Positions 9,201 to 17,693 of a DNA stretch of 64,000 bases are shown here, in pieces; position 1 is the first letter of the stretch; each line of letters opens with the position of its first letter. The stretch comes from Psychrobacter sp. LV10R520-6. Its GTDB lineage: Bacteria; Pseudomonadota; Gammaproteobacteria; Pseudomonadales; Moraxellaceae. A program made the position numbers and the translations under genes. Where the stretch lies: contig NZ_LT900024.1 in NCBI RefSeq assembly GCF_900182925.1, forward strand, positions 1,984,001-2,048,000. Reading direction: 5' to 3'. Below the pieces are notes generated by a model that searched no databases, was not told the DNA's origin, and saw nothing but the letters and a program-made list of their open reading frames with translations.

Positions 9201-11063
9201 ATGGCAAATGTGATAAATATTGAAGAGCGACTTTCAGATATTATTAGGTCAGGAAACTCTTTTGCTGTAGCGCTAACAGGTGAATGGGGTGTTGGTAAAA
9301 CCTATCTTTGGAAAAATTTTCGTGATAAAAATAGAGATCTCTTTTCGGGTAAGAAATATGCTTATATCTCCTTATTTGGTTTAGATTCGTTAGAGAGCCT
9401 TAAATTAGCAATCGCTACTGAAGTGCAAACAGATGCAACTGGCGACTCACCTTTAAATGTTGATATTTCAAAGCACTTTAAGAAATTATTTGGTTTCATA
9501 GGTGGTGGCAGTATTGGTGCATCAGGAGATATGCGCTTCGGTATCAATATTGGTAACAAACTCATTACTAATATCATTATGCTGCATCTCAAAGACACTC
9601 TAGTTTGTTTAGATGATATAGAAAGAAAATCTGATAGCTTGCCGATGTCAGAAATATTGGGTTTGGTAAATTACTTAAGAAATGAGCGTAATTGTCAGGT
9701 TGTTACGATACTTCATGATGAAGAATCAGAAGATAAAATCTATTTTGACAAACACAAAGAAAAGGTTTTTGATGAAGTCCTAATTTTAGACGACTCATTG
9801 TCAATTATTAAAGATCCAATTAGTAACATTGAGACATTTCCTATCTACGAAAAATTCTATCAAACTATGGGTGTTAGAAACCTTAGATTTTATCAGCGCG
9901 TTCAAAAAATATATTGTCAGATAATTGAACACTCATCATCTTTATCAAAATTAAGCAAAGAAGAGATTCTAAGACAAATTCTTATTATCAAGCTTGTTAA
10001 TGATATTCCTAAAGTTCTTGATGTTGATATGAAAGAGTTAGAAACGTATTTTTCTGAAGATGGTCTCGATGACCGATTGGATATATTTTTAGAAAATGAT
10101 GATGAAGCATTAAAAGCAACTGTTAGAACCAAAAAAGACGATGTGGAGAAAAAGCTTTCAAAATTCTACCCTAACTTCCGTATGGAGGGGTGGACTGAGG
10201 TTGTTGTCGAACTGATTAAAAATATTGAAATAGATAATGAAAAATTCGAAAAAATTCTTAGCCAAGACTTGATTAATGAACAGACTTTAGAAAGTGATAG
10301 AGAAAAGCGAAATTTGATGGCTGAATATCATAGCTTAAGCCCAGAACATGGGTTCAACCAAAGATTTTTTGATAATATTAAACATAGAGTAGATAGAGAA
10401 ATGCTACCTAATTTAAGCTTCTGCTGTAATATATTGAGAAAAAATGGAGCTTCTGATCTATCTAACCAGCTTGAGCAGCTAGTAGAAAAGCATATTGAAA
10501 CAAGAGTTGTAGAAGGTTCAGAACAAGATCTTATAGAAAGCTACTATCTTAATCATTCAAATATTAATGATATCTTTTATGATTTTCTCCAAAGAACTAT
10601 CAAAAAGCATAAGAGAGAGCTTAATTTAAATAGCAACGCTGATACTATGTCTAGACTTTTTATGCGATTTTACAAACATGGGAATGACAGTGAGGATTTT
10701 TTTGAGGCTATACAAAATATTAGCAAAGAAATCTTTAGTCATGTTATTTGGCAGCCAATTATTGATGGCTCAAGTAGAATGCTATATATTCGAGAGGTAT
10801 TGAAACACCCTGCATTTAGAGTCGATATTGCTAAATTTAAAAACAGAAATAAGATTGATACAGCATTTTGGCATTATAAAAATCTTATAGGTACTCAAAA
10901 GCTATCTCCTTTTTCTTATCAGCCATTTCTTGTTGAAAGCAAATTAAATGAAGTTAAGGAGTGGACTTTAGAGTTACTTCAAGAGAGAATTGTAGAAAAG
11001 CCAAATAGTAAAGCGGCTATCGAACAATTATTAGAGTTAACGAATAACTTGGAGAGTATTTAA
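9201..11063 (+). CDS. KAP-like P-loop NTPase, possible defence protein
   Basis: 620-residue cytoplasmic protein; no membrane segments seen. Walker A is GEWGVGKT (27-34), introduced by the 'F-x-V-A-L-x-G-E-W-G' lead-in usual for KAP-type NTPases. Walker B is LVCLDDIERK (about 134-143). The remaining 450 residues are charged and helical, with no motif I know. KAP-like STAND-related ATPases occur in many antiviral systems, but a lone one without a recognisable effector cannot be assigned. The gene is clearly richer in A+T than uvrA before it and gor after it, and uses AAT, AAA, ATT and TTA heavily, consistent with acquisition. ATG at 9201 has AAGGT upstream. It stands alone after the uvrA terminator and is followed by 411 bp of structured non-coding DNA. 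Confidence 0.72.
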   Translation: MANVINIEERLSDIIRSGNSFAVALTGEWGVGKTYLWKNFRDKNRDLFSGKKYAYISLFGLDSLESLKLAIATEVQTDATGDSPLNVDISKHFKKLFGFIGGGSIGASGDMRFGINIGNKLITNIIMLHLKDTLVCLDDIERKSDSLPMSEILGLVNYLRNERNCQVVTILHDEESEDKIYFDKHKEKVFDEVLILDDSLSIIKDPISNIETFPIYEKFYQTMGVRNLRFYQRVQKIYCQIIEHSSSLSKLSKEEILRQILIIKLVNDIPKVLDVDMKELETYFSEDGLDDRLDIFLENDDEALKATVRTKKDDVEKKLSKFYPNFRMEGWTEVVVELIKNIEIDNEKFEKILSQDLINEQTLESDREKRNLMAEYHSLSPEHGFNQRFFDNIKHRVDREMLPNLSFCCNILRKNGASDLSNQLEQLVEKHIETRVVEGSEQDLIESYYLNHSNINDIFYDFLQRTIKKHKRELNLNSNADTMSRLFMRFYKHGNDSEDFFEAIQNISKEIFSHVIWQPIIDGSSRMLYIREVLKHPAFRVDIAKFKNRNKIDTAFWHYKNLIGTQKLSPFSYQPFLVESKLNEVKEWTLELLQERIVEKPNSKAAIEQLLELTNNLESI

Positions 11064-11474
11064 TAGCTAAGCATAGATATTTTCGCTTCGTATTAGGCGT
11101 CGCACGCTTCACTCAACTTGCCATTTACTTAATTCATGCTCGATTCTAAATAGTCGCCTTGAGACGCGGTTTAGCCCCGATTGCAGTGGTTATCCTTGGA
11201 TGACCCAGAAAATCACAGATTTTCTCTTGCGTCGGAGTAACTGTCTCCCAGACACTTGCTTTTCCCCCTCCTCATGCGGTGACTTAGCTAGGAGCGATAT
11301 CGAGACAACAGGAACGCTACTAGCTATTAGTCATCGCTCTAGTGGGCGACTAATATATGAATGATATGAGCGAGACAGAAAATTTTCTTTAAGGAATTTT
11401 CACTTGCGAAGCTAAAATTGCAGTGCAATTTTTTAACGCTTCTCAGGATTAGCTCCAAACATAAAAAATCTCAC
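11064..11474. other. Structured non-coding segment beside the KAP-like gene
   Basis: No open frame of note. Contains three tight hairpins or inverted repeats: TAGTCGCC (11151-11158) with GGCGACTA (11345-11352); AGAAAATC/GATTTTCT with a 3-nt loop (11207-11225); AAAATTGC/GCAATTTT with a 3-nt loop (11414-11432), followed by TTAACGC. Base composition is less A+T-rich than the KAP gene. The third hairpin could end the KAP transcript. On the minus strand a short tail reads RVSRRLFRIEHELSKWQVE then stop (about 11118-11174), which may be the end of a lost gene. Confidence 0.5.
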
Positions 11475-11756
11475 CTAAACAAACTCCCGCATCACATTCA
11501 TCACCCGCGCGTCTACCGTACGTTGTATTTTGTCTTCGATTTGACTGCACTGTGACTCGACCTCACGTTTAGACAGCCCTACTACAACGAACGTCCACTC
11601 ACTGGCGTCATGCCGATCACGCTCGCCGCTTTCACATACCGCGACGCTTGGAGTATTGCCGAAGCGTGCGTGCAAACCACCCATGCGCTGGCGTTTTTCT
11701 TTTAGCGAGCTGCATCCAGGCAGAGAAAAAGTCAGAGTTAAGATGGCAATATGCAT
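11475..11756 (-). CDS. DUF503 (YlxP-like) family protein
   Basis: 93 residues beginning MHIAILTLTFSLPGCSSLKEKR, the typical DUF503 opening (strand, then S-LK-KR helix), then a Val-rich strand TFVVVGLSKREVESQ and a closing ARVMNVMREFV. The fold is ferredoxin-like; members are often found near rbfA, truB or nusA in other bacteria, but here the gene is solitary. Function is unsettled. It is transcribed divergently from yjjP across 276 bp. Confidence 0.8.
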   Translation of the reverse strand: MHIAILTLTFSLPGCSSLKEKRQRMGGLHARFGNTPSVAVCESGERDRHDASEWTFVVVGLSKREVESQCSQIEDKIQRTVDARVMNVMREFV

Positions 11757-12032
11757 GGTATTCTCCCTGCTACAGTGGTCTACGCTCTATATTAGCATCA
11801 AATACGATGCGTACGCTTCACTGAGAGATCAGACTGAGATAATGTCAATAAAGCGAGCTTCTACTAAGACCGTAGTTTTATCTTTTGTACTTATAAGTTT
11901 ACCAAAGTAAAAAACACCGCAATTCATGCTATCGTTATGTTACTCCGATCTATGGTATATCCGTATCAGTACCCCATAATCACTCATACTGTTTATATCA
12001 ATGAATCAATAGCCAACATGCGTATTTAACCA

Positions 12033-12833
12033 ATGACTCCTATCAGCTACGTACAGCAACAGCGCATTACTCGATTATGCGTGCGCTGCGGATTACTCCT
12101 TATGCAATATGGTGCTGAGTCTGCCATTGTGGTTGACTTATCCAAACGCTTGGGCATCGCCTTGGGGATGAACAGCGTAGAATGTTCGCTCAACTTTAAT
12201 GCCATTACCTTGACAACTATTTGTGATGAACGCTGTATCACTACCACTAGGGACACCATAAATCAGAGCATTAATGTCAATTTATTGGTACAAATCCAGA
12301 AAATTGTCAATAAAACCGAAGCCAATGCAAGTAATGACAAGCTGAATCATGAGCTGACTGAGCTCACCACGCTTGCTTTTGATGAGTTAGATAAGACGGT
12401 TTACCCAACGTGGCTAGTGTGCCTATTTGTTGGCGCCTCTTGTGCCGCATTTGCTTATCTTAACGGCGGCAGTTGGTTGATTACCGCCGTGACCTTTACC
12501 GCAGGTATGGTGGCGATGCTTACCCGTATCTATCTGTCCAAACATCACTTCAATCCCTTTATCACGGTCATTGTGACGGCTTTTATCGCCTCTTTAATTG
12601 GGGCGACGACCTATTATTTTGATATTGGTAATAATGCGGATATTGCAGTTGCCTCTAGCGTTCTGCTATTAGTGCCAAGCTTTCCCCTAATCAACTCTTT
12701 ATCAGACATCTTAAAAGGCTATGTCAATATTGGGGTTGGGCGTGCCGTTTTTACCTATATGTTGACCTTTTCAGCTGGCGTTGGCATTGTTATGGCCCTT
12801 GTTCTACTTAGAATACAGCACTGGGGATTTTGA
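12033..12833 (+). CDS. yjjP: ThrE-type exporter, large subunit (YjjP-like)
   Basis: 266 residues. The N-terminal ~125 residues are soluble (RITRLCVRCGLLLMQYGAESAIV, 'R-L-x-R-x-G-x-L-L-x-x-YGAE-S'), which is the DUF1212/ThrE N-domain. About five membrane helices follow (VCLFVGASCAAFAYL, SWLITAVTFTAGMVAML, FITVIVTAFIASLIGAT, IAVASSVLLLVPSFPLINSLSD, FTYMLTFSAGVGIVMALVLL). The segment VPSFPLINSLSD is the conserved 'P-G-x-P-L-x-N-x-x-x-D' region, with Ser in place of Gly. With the next gene it forms the two-gene version of the ThrE threonine/serine exporter; E. coli YjjPB has been linked to succinate export. The two stops and starts are 1 bp apart, so the pair is surely translated together. Confidence 0.88.
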   Translation: MTPISYVQQQRITRLCVRCGLLLMQYGAESAIVVDLSKRLGIALGMNSVECSLNFNAITLTTICDERCITTTRDTINQSINVNLLVQIQKIVNKTEANASNDKLNHELTELTTLAFDELDKTVYPTWLVCLFVGASCAAFAYLNGGSWLITAVTFTAGMVAMLTRIYLSKHHFNPFITVIVTAFIASLIGATTYYFDIGNNADIAVASSVLLLVPSFPLINSLSDILKGYVNIGVGRAVFTYMLTFSAGVGIVMALVLLRIQHWGF

Positions 12834-12834
12834 T

Positions 12835-13287
12835 ATGTGGTTCATTAAAGCCGTTGTGCTGTCCTGCATTATTACCCTTGGTTGGACGCTCATGTTCACC
12901 GTACCCAAAAGGTATATTCTGCCCTGTTTGCTCATGACCGCTTTTGGATTTGGACTAAAAACAGTCCTTGTCTATCAGCACATACATATCGTGGTTGCCA
13001 GCTTTTTTGGGGCGATGCTCGCCAGCTTTTTGGGGGTTTATTTTTCTAGAAAATATACCCTACCACCCAAGGCCCTTATCTCGCCAAGTGTCATTTGTAT
13101 GATGCCAGGCATCGCCGCGTACAAGGCGATGGTCAGTATGGTACAGATTGGTTATTTTGGCTTTTCAGACGAGTTATTTAGTCAAATGATGGTTTATTTG
13201 TTTGAGGCCTTGTTTGTGACCTCAGGATTGGTGCTGGGCTTGTCCATTCCTGGGCTGTTGTTTTATAGACGTCGTGCCATTGTTTAA
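12835..13287 (+). CDS. yjjB: ThrE-type exporter, small subunit (YjjB-like)
   Basis: 150 residues, about four to five membrane helices (AVVLSCIITLGWTLMFTVP, LLMTAFGFGLKTVLVY, VVASFFGAMLASFLGVYFSRK, ALFVTSGLVLGLSIPGLLFY). The conserved 'P-P-K-x-L-I-S-P-S-V-x-x-M-x-P-G-x-x-A-Y' block is clear (PPKALISPSVICMMPGIAAY). I start at ATG 12835, one base after the yjjP stop, rather than at the upstream in-frame ATG inside yjjP: this gives the usual YjjB length and GGGA lies just upstream. It acts with YjjP as the second half of the exporter. Confidence 0.88.
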   Translation: MWFIKAVVLSCIITLGWTLMFTVPKRYILPCLLMTAFGFGLKTVLVYQHIHIVVASFFGAMLASFLGVYFSRKYTLPPKALISPSVICMMPGIAAYKAMVSMVQIGYFGFSDELFSQMMVYLFEALFVTSGLVLGLSIPGLLFYRRRAIV

Positions 13288-13371
13288 ATGGGTTTAGATG
13301 GCGGGCTATTTCTACCTAGATACTAGCGTTCAAAATTATGCCAACAACAACTTAATAAAGGGACAGTAACT

Positions 13372-14727
13372 ATGACAAAGCATTATGATTATATCGCCAT
13401 TGGCGGCGGTAGCGGCGGCATTGCCTCAATCAACCGAGCGGCGAGCTATGGCAAAAAATGTGCCATTATTGAAGCCAACCAATTGGGTGGCACCTGCGTG
13501 AACTTGGGCTGCGTACCCAAAAAGGTAATGTGGTATGGCGCGCAAGTTGCCGAAGCCATTCATAAGTATGCGTCAGACTATGGGTTCGATATCGATGTCA
13601 AAGGCTTCGACTTTCAAAAGCTGGTACAGAGCCGCCAACAATATATCGAAAACATTCACCGCTCTTATGATAACAATTTGGCAAAAAACGGCGTCGAGGT
13701 GATAAAAGGCTTTGCTAAGTTTGTCGATACCAATACGGTAGAGGTCAATGGTGAACACATTACGGCTGACCATATTTTGATCGCTACTGGCGGTCACCCG
13801 ATTCAACCAGATATCAAAGGCGCAGAATACGGCATCGATTCTGATGGTTTTTTTGCCTTGAATCACCTGCCAAAACGTGTGGCTATTGTAGGTGCAGGCT
13901 ATATCGCCGTTGAAATTGCAGGGGTGATGAATAGCCTGGGCGCTGAGGTACATCTGTATGTGCGTCAGCACTCGCCGCTGCGCTCATTTGACCATAGTAT
14001 TGTTGAAACCTTGCTGATAGAGATGGAGCAAGACGGCATTCAATTACACACCAACACCACGCTAACTGAAGTCAATAAAAATGACGATGGTAGCCTGACC
14101 TTGTGTACCAAAGACGGCAGTCTTGATACAGTAGATTGTTTGATTTGGGCCATTGGTCGCGCGCCCTCCACGGAAAATATCAATTTGCAAGTGACGGGTG
14201 TGGAGACTAGCGACATTGGCAAAATTAAAGTCGATAAGTTCCAAAATACTAATGTCGATAGCATTTATGCGGTAGGCGATATTATCGAGAATAGTGTTGA
14301 TTTGACGCCGGTGGCTATCGCGGCAGGTCGACGATTATCAGAGCGCTTATTTAATAATAAGCCTAATGAGCATTTAGACTATGAATTGATACCGACGGTT
14401 ATATTTACCCACCCTGCTATCGGTACTATTGGATTGTCTGAAATCGATGCCGTTAATCACTATGGCAAGGACAATATTAAATGCTATAGCTCGACATTTA
14501 CCTCAATGTATAGCGCGGTAACCCAGCATCGCCAAAAGTGTACGATGAAACTGGTGTGCTTAGGCGATGATGAAAAAGTCATTGGTCTGCACGGTATTGG
14601 CTTTGGCATAGATGAGATGATTCAAGGCTTTGCGGTAGCCATCAAAATGGGTGCTACTAAGGCTGACTTTGACAATACTGTTGCCATTCACCCAACCGGT
14701 TCAGAAGAATTCGTGACGATGCGCTAG
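13372..14727 (+). CDS. gor: Glutathione-disulfide reductase
   Basis: 451 residues, the usual length. FAD-binding GGGSGGIAS at the N terminus, redox-active disulfide C42/C47 in [16 protein letters not shown](P)-binding [12 protein letters not shown] followed by an Arg-rich loop ([11 protein letters not shown]) fitting NADPH. FAD signature YAVGDI. Dimer-interface [12 protein letters not shown] at the C terminus with the catalytic His. It reduces glutathione disulfide in the cytoplasm. A strong GGGACAG site lies before the ATG. It starts 84 bp after yjjB and ends before an inverted repeat. Confidence 0.96.
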   Translation: MTKHYDYIAIGGGSGGIASINRAASYGKKCAIIEANQLGGTCVNLGCVPKKVMWYGAQVAEAIHKYASDYGFDIDVKGFDFQKLVQSRQQYIENIHRSYDNNLAKNGVEVIKGFAKFVDTNTVEVNGEHITADHILIATGGHPIQPDIKGAEYGIDSDGFFALNHLPKRVAIVGAGYIAVEIAGVMNSLGAEVHLYVRQHSPLRSFDHSIVETLLIEMEQDGIQLHTNTTLTEVNKNDDGSLTLCTKDGSLDTVDCLIWAIGRAPSTENINLQVTGVETSDIGKIKVDKFQNTNVDSIYAVGDIIENSVDLTPVAIAAGRRLSERLFNNKPNEHLDYELIPTVIFTHPAIGTIGLSEIDAVNHYGKDNIKCYSSTFTSMYSAVTQHRQKCTMKLVCLGDDEKVIGLHGIGFGIDEMIQGFAVAIKMGATKADFDNTVAIHPTGSEEFVTMR

Positions 14728-14766
14728 TTTTTATAAATTGAGCAATACTAGGGCGTGCCATCAATC

Positions 14767-14799
14767 AGCCTCTGCATACATTTAATTTATGCAGAGGCT
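14767..14799 (+). terminator. Inverted repeat after gor, probable terminator
   Basis: Perfect 12-bp stem AGCCTCTGCATA/TATGCAGAGGCT with a 9-nt loop, 40 bp after the gor stop. It is followed by CTGATAAATAT, a weak T tract, so termination is likely but not certain. Confidence 0.55.
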
Positions 14800-14893
14800 C
14801 TGATAAATATGGTTTGAAGGTATTTAGATATGTCTCATACTGACAGCACAATCACAATACTGCTATGATATGAATATTAAGAACTGTTGAGAG

Positions 14894-15106
14894 ATGACTG
14901 TGTGGCAGGCGTACTTTTTTATTTTACCAATTGGTCTAGGTATCATGACCTTAGTGGCAAGCTTAATGTGCTTGTTCGCTTATCTTATGTCTGATGATAA
15001 CGCCACGCGCCTGCCCGCTTTTAACTGGTTCAAGCGCTTGATTATCGTGGCATTTATATTGCTTAGCATCGGATTGTTTATGACTTTTAGAAACTTTTGG
15101 CGTTAA
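14894..15106 (+). CDS. Small two-helix membrane protein
   Basis: 70 residues with two membrane helices (YFFILPIGLGIMTLVASLMCLFAYL and LIIVAFILLSIGLFMTFRNF) joined by a short polar loop (MSDDNATRLPAFNWFKR). The positive-inside rule puts the loop in the cytoplasm. GAGAG lies directly upstream of the ATG. I do not recognise the family; the coherent topology and the site make a real gene likely. Confidence 0.6.
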   Translation: MTVWQAYFFILPIGLGIMTLVASLMCLFAYLMSDDNATRLPAFNWFKRLIIVAFILLSIGLFMTFRNFWR

Positions 15107-15135
15107 CTCAAACACGTTTTTTTATCTGTTACTCA

Positions 15136-15714
15136 TTAACTACCGACTGTCTTTTCTAACTCTAATAATTGTAAATCTTGTCGCTTTGGTTCACCATTAT
15201 TACCATCTTCTGGGAACGGCATAGTCACTCCTGTCAGCTTATAGCCGCGACGCTCATAATAAGCCAGTAGCTCAGGGCGATGGCTTAAAATAGACATCGT
15301 TAGACAGCTGGGCTGGTCGCGAGATTGTAAATGTCGTGTGGCAAAGGTTTCTGCTGCTTGTAATATCTCATGACCAACGCCGTGCCCTTGCAGCTCCGGA
15401 TGTACCGCAAACATGCCTATATAAGCCCTGCTTTTATCGGTATTTTCTTGCATATCAACAGCAATACAGCCGAGCAGCTCACCCGTCTCTTGCCCCTCAC
15501 GATTACCTGTCTCAGTCTGTGGATAAAGAAAAACATAGTGCTTAGGGTCAGCGATAACACTGGTAAGCTCGGAGTCAGTAATACGAATACCACCGACTAA
15601 ATCAGCTTCATTGGTCCAGCCTTCATCTTGTCGATAACAGCGATCCAACAGCTGCTTAAGGGCATCAACATCATCAGATTTGGCTTGCCGTAAAAATAAA
15701 GCATTTTTATTCAT
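15136..15714 (-). CDS. GNAT family N-acetyltransferase
   Basis: 192 residues from ATG 15714. An in-frame TTG 36 bp upstream lacks a ribosome site, so I prefer the ATG. GNAT features: N-terminal LRQAKSDDVDALKQLLDRCYR; strand and acetyl-CoA loop YIGMFAVHPELQGHGVGHEIL (the Q-G-x-G-x-G pattern appears as QGHGVG); late motif LLAYYERRGYKLTG. Substrate unknown. It sits 100 bp downstream of the Rieske-FAD reductase on the same strand, but a terminator lies between them. Confidence 0.88.
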   Translation of the reverse strand: MNKNALFLRQAKSDDVDALKQLLDRCYRQDEGWTNEADLVGGIRITDSELTSVIADPKHYVFLYPQTETGNREGQETGELLGCIAVDMQENTDKSRAYIGMFAVHPELQGHGVGHEILQAAETFATRHLQSRDQPSCLTMSILSHRPELLAYYERRGYKLTGVTMPFPEDGNNGEPKRQDLQLLELEKTVGS

Positions 15715-15757
15715 AATATTATCTCGCTTTTGATTGTATTCAATCCACAATAAAATA

Positions 15758-15789
15758 AGAGGCTGTCCTCAATAATGAGTTCAGCCTCT
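15758..15789 (-). terminator. Rho-independent terminator of the Rieske-FAD reductase gene
   Basis: Stem AGAGGCTG (15758-15765) with CAGCCTCT (15782-15789). On the minus strand the second arm runs into TATTTTATTG. It lies 27 bp after the reductase stop. Confidence 0.7.
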
Positions 15790-15815
15790 ATAATAAACCT
15801 TAAAATGCTCACACT

Positions 15816-17468
15816 CTAGCGCGACAAGGCATGTGCTTGGTCAATAATATCAAACCCAGCATTGATCTGCGCGCGGGTTGGCGCATGACCACGCCGCAAC
15901 AGCTCGCCAAAAGCCACTAACTCTTTATCACGGCCCAACGTACTGGCAGCACTTGCGCGGGTATTTTCGCCATCATCATCAAAATAATACTCGATATAAT
16001 TAAGCGTATCTGGTGTTCCAATCAAGATATTATGATCGGGCGTATTGGCATGACCGCTGTAACGTAGACTTTTACCATACTGCATTGTCCAGAAGAAAGG
16101 TACGCGCTCCTCAAGCGAATTGACATCATCGTCCTTCAAAATCGCAGCAGCAGTCACCAAGCCATGTTGTAACGCCACCCGCCAATGCTCAATACGCATG
16201 CGCCCCATTTGCCCAGAAGCCTTAGCAATATCTCCCAGCGCATAGACTCCATCGCGTAGCTGTAGATGACTATCAACTTGTACACCGTCCGGATCATTTA
16301 CTTCTTTTAATAAATCAGTTCGCGGCGATACGCCTGTGCCTAAGATCACGATATCTGCGTCTATCTGCTCACCATTTGCAAGCGTCACACCACCAACTTG
16401 TGAGAATGTATCGTTTTTCGTACTGTCAGTATTTTCATCAGCACTGCTATCAACACCTGTAATCTCATTCACCGTCGCATCTAATACGAACTTAATGCCA
16501 TTATCTTCGTGCAGTTTGATTAAGGCGTTGCTGACTGTTTCAGAGACAATGTTACCCATCACCCGATTGTCCTGACCAATCACGGTTATAGATGCGGTCG
16601 TGCCCGCTTGCGATAGGGCTGAAGCAACTTCCATACCGATAAAGCCGGTACCGATTATGACCACACGCTGATCGTGTGTGGCCGCTTTGATTAATTTGGC
16701 ATCATCCATACTACGTAAGGTGTAGACACCATCAAGATTAGCCCCTTTTATAGGCGGTACGATAGGAGAAGCACCCGTAGCGACCACTAAGAAATCTGCA
16801 CTTAGTTTTTTATCTTCCTCTGCTTCACTGCTAACAATAATGGTGCACTCGTTGGGCAATACTTCGCTGACCGTTTGACTTAAGCACAAATCAATATTAT
16901 TTTTCTGCGCCCAGTCGCTACCACCAAGTAGGAGTTTTTCCTCAGGCATATTTCCTGCCAAGAATGCCTTAGATAGCAGCGGACGGTTATAAGGGGCTTT
17001 ATCATCTTTACTGATTAACGTAATCTTACCGCCGTAGCCAGTATTGCGTAGATGATGTGCGGTCATAAATCCAGCTGCACCGCCGCCAACAATGACTGTA
17101 TGAGTCTCTTTCAACTGATCATTAGCAATAATATGATCTATTTTCGCCGCCGTATCGACCGTTAAACTATCACCATTATCGGTAAACTGGTATTGAGTCA
17201 ATCCTTCGGTTGCTACGGGTTCTAACAGGGTCCCATCACTGCTATCAAAGGTTGCATGATGCCAAGGGCAAACCACACGATTGCCACAGCGCAGACCTTC
17301 GCCTAAATCTGCCCCAGCATGCGGGCACTTGCCATCGAAAGCATGGAATGTGTTGTCGTCACGAGTGATTAAAATGATACTATCGTCATCTTGTTTATAC
17401 GATTTCATGCCGCCACTGGGTATGTCAGCTTTATGAATAGTAACGGTGCTAATAGTTGAGTTGCTCAT
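15816..17468 (-). CDS. Rieske [2Fe-2S] / FAD-NAD(P)H oxidoreductase (AIF-like ferredoxin reductase)
   Basis: 550 residues with two modules. Residues 1 to ~105 are a Rieske domain with cluster ligands C48/H50 in GKCPHAGADLG and C67/H70 in VVCPWHHATFD. The rest is a pyridine nucleotide-disulfide oxidoreductase: FAD site HTVIVGGGAAGFMTAHHL, NAD(P) site RVVIIGTGFIGMEVASAL, FAD signature GVYALGDIAKASG, and RIEHWRVALQHGLV typical of ferredoxin/rubredoxin reductases. The fused arrangement resembles AIFM3-type proteins. It probably passes electrons from NAD(P)H to a partner oxygenase or ferredoxin; no such partner lies next to it. An acidic Ser/Asp-rich insertion sits near residues 345-365. Confidence 0.9.
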   Translation of the reverse strand: MSNSTISTVTIHKADIPSGGMKSYKQDDDSIILITRDDNTFHAFDGKCPHAGADLGEGLRCGNRVVCPWHHATFDSSDGTLLEPVATEGLTQYQFTDNGDSLTVDTAAKIDHIIANDQLKETHTVIVGGGAAGFMTAHHLRNTGYGGKITLISKDDKAPYNRPLLSKAFLAGNMPEEKLLLGGSDWAQKNNIDLCLSQTVSEVLPNECTIIVSSEAEEDKKLSADFLVVATGASPIVPPIKGANLDGVYTLRSMDDAKLIKAATHDQRVVIIGTGFIGMEVASALSQAGTTASITVIGQDNRVMGNIVSETVSNALIKLHEDNGIKFVLDATVNEITGVDSSADENTDSTKNDTFSQVGGVTLANGEQIDADIVILGTGVSPRTDLLKEVNDPDGVQVDSHLQLRDGVYALGDIAKASGQMGRMRIEHWRVALQHGLVTAAAILKDDDVNSLEERVPFFWTMQYGKSLRYSGHANTPDHNILIGTPDTLNYIEYYFDDDGENTRASAASTLGRDKELVAFGELLRRGHAPTRAQINAGFDIIDQAHALSR

Positions 17469-17693
17469 GGGTCATCCTTAACGGTGGCAGTTGCTGCCTG
17501 ATTATTATGTTTGATTGAAACTTCATTCAATGAAAAATCACATCCATTGATAGTAACAAGTACGCCACTCGCGAGATGTTTTATTGTATGTCTCCCTCGT
17601 TGCAAAACGTAACTTTCCAATCAATGATATAGTTTTTATATCCCTTTATTAAATCCTACTTTAAACCTGATAACAATAATAGATGACTATTTT

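Noticed and set aside
11656..11910. 84-codon plus-strand frame opposite DUF503
   Set aside because: Antisense to a recognised family protein for most of its length.
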